A DNA stretch of 64,000 nucleotides from Gracilaria vermiculophylla (lineage: Eukaryota > Rhodophyta > Florideophyceae > Gracilariales > Gracilariaceae). The notes beneath the pieces were generated by a model. The model had not been told where the DNA came from, did no database searches, and saw only the letters and a list, made by a program, of their open reading frames with translations. The DNA is taken from contig JAHNZQ020003149.1 of assembly GCA_019155205.2 (NCBI GenBank), positions 1,449,681 to 1,513,680 on the forward strand. The letters are read 5' to 3'. Positions 58,663 through 64,000 of the stretch are shown here, in pieces (position 1 is the stretch's first letter; every line of letters starts with the position of its first letter). A program made the translations under genes and the position numbers.

Positions 58663-59027
58663 GCGTTGGCGGCGGCGGAGCGGCTGAGGAGTGCGTTGGG
58701 GGGCGCCGGTCTAGTGCGGGGCGGGAGTCTGGGGGAGCGTGGCGGCGGCGCGTGGGCGGCGATGGAGGCGGCGGCGATGGAGGCAACGGCGAGGCGCGCG
58801 GTGCGCCAGTGTCTGGTTGACGGACGACGGGCGCGGCGGCTGTGGCTGCGGCGCACGACACGACGGCGCCACAGCGGCTGCGAGCGCGTGCCAGGCGGCG
58901 CGCCGCCGCACGTGTGCGGCGTGTCGCGCGCGCGCGCAACGTGCGGCGTCGCGCCCACGCGCGGCGCCGATGGCGCGCATCATCCACGCCGCCCCCCCAC
59001 GCGCGCGCTCGCGGCCGCCGCGCCGTC
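58551..59027. other. Divergent promoter, COX5B and KXD1
   Basis: 477 bp of GC-rich DNA with a ggcgtcggcgtc repeat at about 58644-58668 and a 7-nt C run about 30 nt before the KXD1 ATG. No gene. Confidence 0.4.
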
Positions 59028-59584
59028 ATGGACTCCGCCGAAGACCAGCCGCCGCCGCCGTCGCCGCCGCCGCCGCCGCCGCCGCCGCCGGACGGCGCGG
59101 CGCCTGACGGCGGCGCCGCGGCGGGCGCGCACGGCGTCGCCGTGCGCTCGCTCCTTTCGCGCCTCCAGAACGAGCCGCAAATGAACGCCATCAAGCGCGA
59201 TCAGGCCGCCACGTGAGTCGTCCCCTCCTCTGCCTGCGCCCCGTGCCGCCGGCTCACACCAACGCCGCCTGTTCTGCGCGCGCCAGCCTGCAAGAGCTGC
59301 AGCACCTCAAACGCGCCATCGAGGCGCTCAATAAACAAAGCGCCGACCAGTACAACGCCATGGCGCCGCAGTTTGTTCGCGCCGCCCGAATCGCCGCGCA
59401 AGTCAAGAGCGACTTGAACGACGTTTCCGCCAAGATGCAGTACGTTGCTTCGCGTCCGCCACCCGCCGCCCGCCGTGATCCGTTTCTCACCCTCTCTGTG
59501 CGCCTCGCCAGTTCTATTCAGCAAAACATCGATCGGTTGCAATCGCTGCAACAAGACACGCAGCAGCAGCAGCAGCAGCCCTGA
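59028..59584 (+). CDS. KXD1: KxDL motif protein (BORC/BLOC-1-related)
   Basis: Three exons (59028-59212, 59287-59439, 59512-59584), all GT-AG, 136 aa. The N-terminus is a Pro-rich tract; the rest is helical: LLSRLQNEPQMNAIKRDQAA, TLQELQHLKRAIEALNKQSA and VKSDLNDVSAKM, where KSDL (102-105) is the KxDL motif that defines the family. The C-terminus is a poly-Gln run from a CAG repeat. KXD1 is part of BORC (lysosome positioning) in animals; in algae its partners are unknown. The match rests on helix pattern and the motif, as the family is short and diverged. Confidence 0.75.
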
Positions 59585-59627
59585 CCTCGAACGGCGCCGC
59601 TGTACTTTTTACACTTTGCACGCACGC

Positions 59628-60367
59628 TCACGCTGCCTGCCCCTTCTTTGTCGCGTACACCCACTCGTGGAACTTTTCGTTGGCGCTTCCGCAGTCGAAT
59701 TTGTAAGTGCCGTATACCCAGCTCCCAATCTGTCATTCGCCACAACGACGCACCAAAACAAAAACAAAACAAACAGTCAGCAATTTGTGCGCACATCAAA
59801 ACAGCCCTCTTGTCGAGTCTTGCATACATCATCTGCCACCAAGTGCGCCGTTACCGTAGAGACAAACATGCCGCTCAGTATCAGAGGCACACTCTTGGTC
59901 ATGCGCATCATCTGAACCGTGCTCCCCACGAACCCTGCCGCCGTTCCCATTCCTGTACATCGACCATCCCAGAACAACGCGTGTGCCAGTCAGTAACATC
60001 ACGCGCACATCTGCGCCTGCGCACCGTTGCCAGCGTCTGTCTGTCACGTACCCGTAAACGTCGTAAAGTCATGCATCTTCTTGATCTTGGCCGCCTCCTC
60101 GGGGAAATGCACCGCATATCGCTCGAAATCCTCTTTGCTCACGTCCACCTTCCCCGCAATGTCCGCTATGTTTCTGGCCTGGTACACCGCATTGAAACGC
60201 GCCCGGATTCTGAAACAACGATCGCACGCGCCCACGTTTCGCCTTCAGTCCACTGCCGCGAGCATCCGCATCGCCGCCGCACCGCGCCGCCGCTCTTCGC
60301 TCACGTACCTTTCCGGCGTGGAAAAGAACCCGGTGGGGTACTTGAGACGCGACTCTGCCTCGGACAT
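59628..60367 (-). CDS. Hypothetical membrane protein, four exons
   Basis: Exons on the minus strand: 60367-60309, 60209-60052, 59952-59828 and 59729-59628, all with GT donors (three with consensus GTACGT or GTATGC) and AG acceptors, and in phase. They give a 147-aa protein. Residues 1-72 are soluble and charged (starting [18 protein letters not shown]; then [20 protein letters not shown] and [15 protein letters not shown]). Then [14 protein letters not shown] and [18 protein letters not shown] form two hydrophobic helices. The end is [21 protein letters not shown] do not recognise the family. Two membrane helices and length fit a mitochondrial inner-membrane or plastid-envelope assembly protein, but that is a guess. 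Confidence 0.65.
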
Positions 60368-60567
60368 TCCCGCCCCGCACGATTGCCCACGCAGCGATGC
60401 GTTGGTCGTCGCGGCGCGGAGGGCCTGGTGTGGCGGGGAGGCGCTGCTTGCTGCGCCGCCAGCAGAGTCCGGTGCCGCGCGCAGTTGGTGCAGCCCCAAG
60501 TGAGCACGATGCCGATGCGCTGCGTTCCCGCTTTCACGCCATGCCCAGTAATTCCGGCCCGTGCAAT

Positions 60568-60573
60568 TATAAT
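60568..60573 (+). promoter_or_regulatory. TATA-like box, SmD3
   Basis: aattataatcg in GC-rich DNA; a 14-nt C run begins exactly 30 nt downstream (60598-60611), where initiation would be expected. It lies 171 nt upstream of the ATG. Confidence 0.45.
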
Positions 60574-60738
60574 CGACGTAGCACAATTGCTTCCCCGCCC
60601 CCCCCCCCCCCGTTCAGCCTCGCTTGTGCGCATCAAAGCGCTGCGCGAGTAGCATCCCCGTACCCCCCTCAGACTAGTCCGCAGTCTGCAAGCAGAGCGG
60701 GCGCTCGGAGCCGTTTTCCCCTCGCGCTGCCGACCACA

Positions 60739-61232
60739 ATGTCTGTCGGCATCCCCATAAAGCTTCTTCACGAGGCCTCACCGCACATCGTGACAGTTGA
60801 GATGCGCACCGGAGATGTGTACCGCGGAACCTTGTCATCCGTCGAGGACAACATGAACGTGCAGTTGAAACGAGTAACCTTCACCAGAGTGGACGGAAAA
60901 GTGTCCACTCTGGAGCACATTTTTATAAGGGGCAGCAAGATAAGATTCTTCATCTTGCCGGACATCTTGGCGAATGCGCCCATGTTCAAGCGTGTGGAGG
61001 CATTGAAAGAGGGGCGTCCCTTGGAGGCCAGGGGGCTGGGGAGGGGCCGTGGTGCCGGTGGCCTTGCTACCAGGGTTCCGCTCATGCCTGCTGGTAAGTT
61101 ATGCTTCCTTTTCTTTTTTCTCCCGCCGAGTGCGATCAACTCCCTCTAACATATTGCGCCTTGTTGTGCTGCTTTCTTGTAGGACGCGGGCGTGCCTTTC
61201 CCCGCGGGCCGCCGCCGAGAGCCGGGCGATAG
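60739..61232 (+). CDS. SNRPD3: Small nuclear ribonucleoprotein SmD3
   Basis: Two exons (60739-61093, 61183-61232), intron 89 nt GT-AG, 134 aa. Sm1/Sm2 motifs are clear: [40 protein letters not shown] and [20 protein letters not shown]. The C-terminal RG-rich tail is continued in exon 2 ([17 protein letters not shown]), the usual target of arginine methylation. SmD3 is one of the seven Sm ring proteins on U1/U2/U4/U5 snRNAs. The tail is shorter than in humans. Reading through the intron instead would give a hydrophobic end unlike any SmD3, which supports splicing. Confidence 0.95.
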
Positions 61233-62014
61233 CAGCTAACTTTCGCCCTCGTCCTCCCTCTTCAATCTTTCAGGAACACAACATAGAGTCACTGCTGCAC
61301 ACCATATACTGAATACGACACACACGGTCAGGAAAAGGATCACTGAAACCTTTTTGAGAGCCACTGTCGTATCTAGTTTTCTTTCTTTATGCTCTGCTTG
61401 AGTTTTGTCCGTTTGGGGGCACATAACTATAGGCGAACTGTGAAAGATTCCGTGGTGTCACTTCATGAGATGAAACTCTACGTCGTCACTGCTTTTGTCT
61501 CTTTTACGCAAAGCTTGTGAGGGGCTGCCTAGTCCTGAGGCTGCATCGACTACAAGAGCAGTCTACGCGATCTATCTCACGTGCATCAGTCTGTGCTTTG
61601 TGATGGTGTTGGTATTCGTCTTTTGTCGTTTGAAAACGATAAAAGCCATACCGATTTGGACCCTAGACGTTGTACGTCACTGACTAGCAGCTCAGGTGTC
61701 TGATTACAGATACAGTGGTTGCGACACCCGCCAGATCTCGAGAGAAAAAGTACTCTCTGTGCTCTAGTGCACTTGCTCATCAGACATGCAAAATTCTGCG
61801 TACTCGCTGAAATACAGTGAACCAGCTCCCTTACTGAGGTGCGGAGTTATTCCATGTCAAGCAAAGTCTTACATGCTAAAGACAGGAAGCAAGTGCACGA
61901 CCGAATGTGTGCATGTTCGTAGGTTGAATACCATCAACTCAATGCCGAGTAAAAAGAGACAAGTGTGCTTTGAAGATTTCGATGACACATTGCTTGCATT
62001 TGATAAAGCATGGG
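61233..62014. other. Convergent 3' region, no supported gene
   Basis: AT-richer 3' flanks of SmD3 and SUZ12. A plus-strand frame (61495-61683, 62 aa) has a hydrophobic stretch YLTCISLCFVMVLVFVFC, but no further support. Confidence 0.35.
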
Positions 62015-63353
62015 TCACGCATATCGAATTCTTTTCCCCTCTGCACCTTCCTTCATTAGTCGTTCAGCGTACAAAAACTTCGGTTCATCATTTCCATTAG
62101 ATGGTCCAGACAGATCACGATTTCGCAAAACCTGGAAAGTATCAAACACTCCGGCAGCGTCGAGTAGACCCATGCGAGCAAACTCCGTCAAATGTCGAAG
62201 AAAGGTAACTTCAAGGTTATACCGAATCAGAGTCTTGCGGTACTTTTGCGCAAAGTCTAGACACGCTGGAGCAATCTCCCTGTCGGACTTCACCGGATGC
62301 TCCATTTTCACAAACTGGTTCCAAAGGTTCATAAATAACTTCTCCACGGCAATGGTATCGACATATTCTTCGATTTCATCATCTACCACCCGCAATCGCC
62401 ACTTCAACTCCTCCTGGTCCGAGCTTTCAGCGTCTGAATCGGCGCCGTTTTCGTACTCTTCCACCAGGAGTTCACGTTGCACCACAGAGTTATACAGCCT
62501 TTTCTCCTCGACAGCAGCGGAGATATTCTTGAACGCAGGTTTTCCAACCTTTCGTTTCTTCTTGTTGTCCATACTTCGTCTGGCAGACTTTGCAGGCCGG
62601 TAATCCCGATCTTTAAACTCCACAGACTGCCTTTTCTTTCTTCCTATTCGCCGAGTGTTTTCATGAAACTTTTCCAAGTCATGTGACGTTTCAGGAGAAC
62701 ATCGATCAGGCTCAGGGAGTACAATTGCAGAGTGCGACGGAGACGAATTTGTTCTCGCTCTCTTTCGAACGGGGTTATGAAATCCCGTTGGATTGTAGTA
62801 CACAGATTCGAGATCGTACGCGTGTGCGACGCCATCCGATGAAATTAGCGGCGCTTGTTCCCCATGTTGTAGTTTCAGTTGTATGATGTGCGAATCGTCT
62901 TTATCAGGATTGCTTCTGGTGGACACGCTCTTGCTCGAGTCGATAAGATCGTACACAAATCGACCATGTGATATTCGTAAGTGAGTGATCAACTCTGTCG
63001 CGCTTGAGAAGCGAAAGAAGCTGTCTCCGCAAAACAGACATCGCATGTGTGGTATTTTTTCGCTCCATGTAACGAACGGTTCGATCGATACATACTTGAC
63101 GGTTGGGAATGTGTTTGATACCGGGCGCCGTTCTCGTCTTGTTCGCAAAGTGCGAGGCAGAAAGATACGTGAATGGCGGTGATGCCACGCTAGAACGGTA
63201 TAGAGACGGCGAGCGTCCTAGAATTCGGAACACATTGTTAGAGATGGCAAGAAAGGAGAAAGGAAGTTAGGAACGACGTACATGAAACGCCTCGCAAGCG
63301 TTCTTGTGCTGAATATTTGATTCCTTCAAAGACGCGGCAGAGGCCGGAGGCAT
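62015..63353 (-). CDS. SUZ12: SUZ12-type Polycomb repressive complex 2 subunit
   Basis: Two exons (63353-63282, 63217-62015; intron 64 nt GT-AG), 424 aa. Exon 1 and the start of exon 2 give ACEAFHDARRLYTVLAWHHR and RIFLPRTLRTRR, matching the N-terminal 'AFEKPTQIYRFLR...FLHRTL' patch of SUZ12. A C2H2 zinc finger follows (MRCLFCGDSFFRFSSATELI then THLRISHGRFVYDL). The C-terminal VEFS box has ELKWRLRVVDDEIEEYVDTI, then KLFMNLWNQFVK and CLDFAQKYRKTLIRYNLEVT. SUZ12 with EZH2 and ESC/EED methylates H3K27. It is about half the length of animal SUZ12, lacking most of the region between the N-terminal patch and the zinc finger. Confidence 0.88.
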
Positions 63354-64000
63354 CCTATGCGTTCACAAAGAAAGAAGAACTATTGAGCACTTGAGACATA
63401 AAAAGCCTGCGCAAACTCCAAGCGGTGCATTAGATGCTACCTTTCAACCGTTGTAGATGAAGCTCTTTGGGCAACACAAGCACGTTTTCCCCGAAAAGAA
63501 GCAGTTGAGTGTTTTAGATATGTTGGGCGTTGAGATAAGAAGCGGAAATAATGCTGCTCGTACGCGTGCGCGAGTCGGAGACGAAACAGCGAACTCGGCT
63601 AAAAGTTTTGGGGCGGATGGAGTGACGCGGGTGCGACACCTCTGATCACAGTGCAATAATATAAATGGTTTAGTTTTGTTTATATTTTGGGTATTTTTCA
63701 TGCACACTAATGAGATGTTGTAATCCAACGCAATTGCCCTGCAGGCTTGTACAGTAAAAGCAATTTGGCAAGGCGCGGCTTCGCGGTGCATCTTCCATCT
63801 CCATGCGAGTTGTCGACCTCATTAACGTTCCGCCTTCGTCACAAAGCCCCTGTCCTTCATTTCACATCCCCATCTTTGTTTCAACGAGCGAAATACGGAC
63901 TCAGAACGGGACTAAGTCTCCCGTTACCGAGCCAAGTAGTCGGACGGGTGCTTCCTCTTTGTTGACCAAACAGCTTCTGTTCTCCATTGCAAGTCACCTT
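63354..64000. other. SUZ12 upstream; a possible small ORF
   Basis: A plus-strand frame (63457-63645, 62 aa, starting MKLFGQHKHVFPEKK) has protein-like composition and would be divergent from SUZ12, but no family is recognised. The remaining 350 nt to the window end contain no supported feature. Confidence 0.25.

Noticed and set aside
63444..63791. 115-codon minus-strand ORF upstream of SUZ12
   Set aside because: No protein-like pattern; overlaps a more plausible short plus-strand frame and has no splice link to SUZ12.

Overview
This is nuclear DNA of a eukaryote. Genes have short GT-AG introns (about 50-120 nt) or none, there is a eukaryotic tRNA-Ile, and the products include 26S proteasome, ORC, CCR4-NOT, PRC2, SmD3 and BORC components. 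A twin-arginine thylakoid-lumen (PsbQ-like) precursor, an AlgH-type protein with a plastid-like leader, a PHR2-like short photolyase homologue and a fused trehalose-6-phosphate synthase/phosphatase point to a photosynthetic alga. A unicellular red alga is my best guess, because genes are compact and intron-poor, DHFR is not fused to thymidylate synthase, and the plastid leader is of the Phe-containing type. This is inference; a green alga is not excluded. Two 100-N assembly gaps lie at 12865-12964 and 43594-43693.

Layout. 1-13.4 kb is a retrotransposon and transposon graveyard: a decayed Ty3/gypsy element, a gag-only Ty1/copia-like element with two LTRs, a Tc1/mariner remnant, a second decayed copia element and an inverted copia-family LTR. 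From 13.4 kb the window is gene-dense: TPS-TPP, AlgH-like, an unknown protein, RPN12, mitochondrial LepA/GUF1 and a Golgi-type glycosyltransferase. 25.1-28.0 kb is gene-poor and holds a candidate solo LTR and, at its end, tRNA-Ile. Then come DPM3, a DEAD-box helicase, ORC5, KTI12, a UBE2E-type E2, an mL59-like mitoribosomal protein, PurM, DHFR, a DHHC-like membrane protein, a methyltransferase-like protein, a CDP-alcohol phosphotransferase, a C2H2 zinc-finger protein, TMEM115, CNOT3, a PHR2-like protein, RIC1, an F-box/LRR protein, aspartyl aminopeptidase, PsbQ-like, COX5B, KXD1, an unknown four-exon gene, SmD3 and SUZ12.

The genes are mostly unrelated housekeeping functions and do not form a pathway. 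Two structural properties stand out. Neighbouring genes alternate strand almost strictly (26 of 29 adjacent pairs), so most intergenic DNA is either a shared divergent promoter or a very short convergent 3' gap. Base composition swings from roughly balanced DNA to an extremely GC-rich block (about 35-49 kb) with cytosine homopolymers of up to 99 nt on the sense strand just upstream of start codons. A hairpin-bearing tandem array at 55.2-55.7 kb is the most system-like unexplained structure.

Exon boundaries were read by hand from GT-AG signals, reading frame and family similarity. No alignment or search was run.
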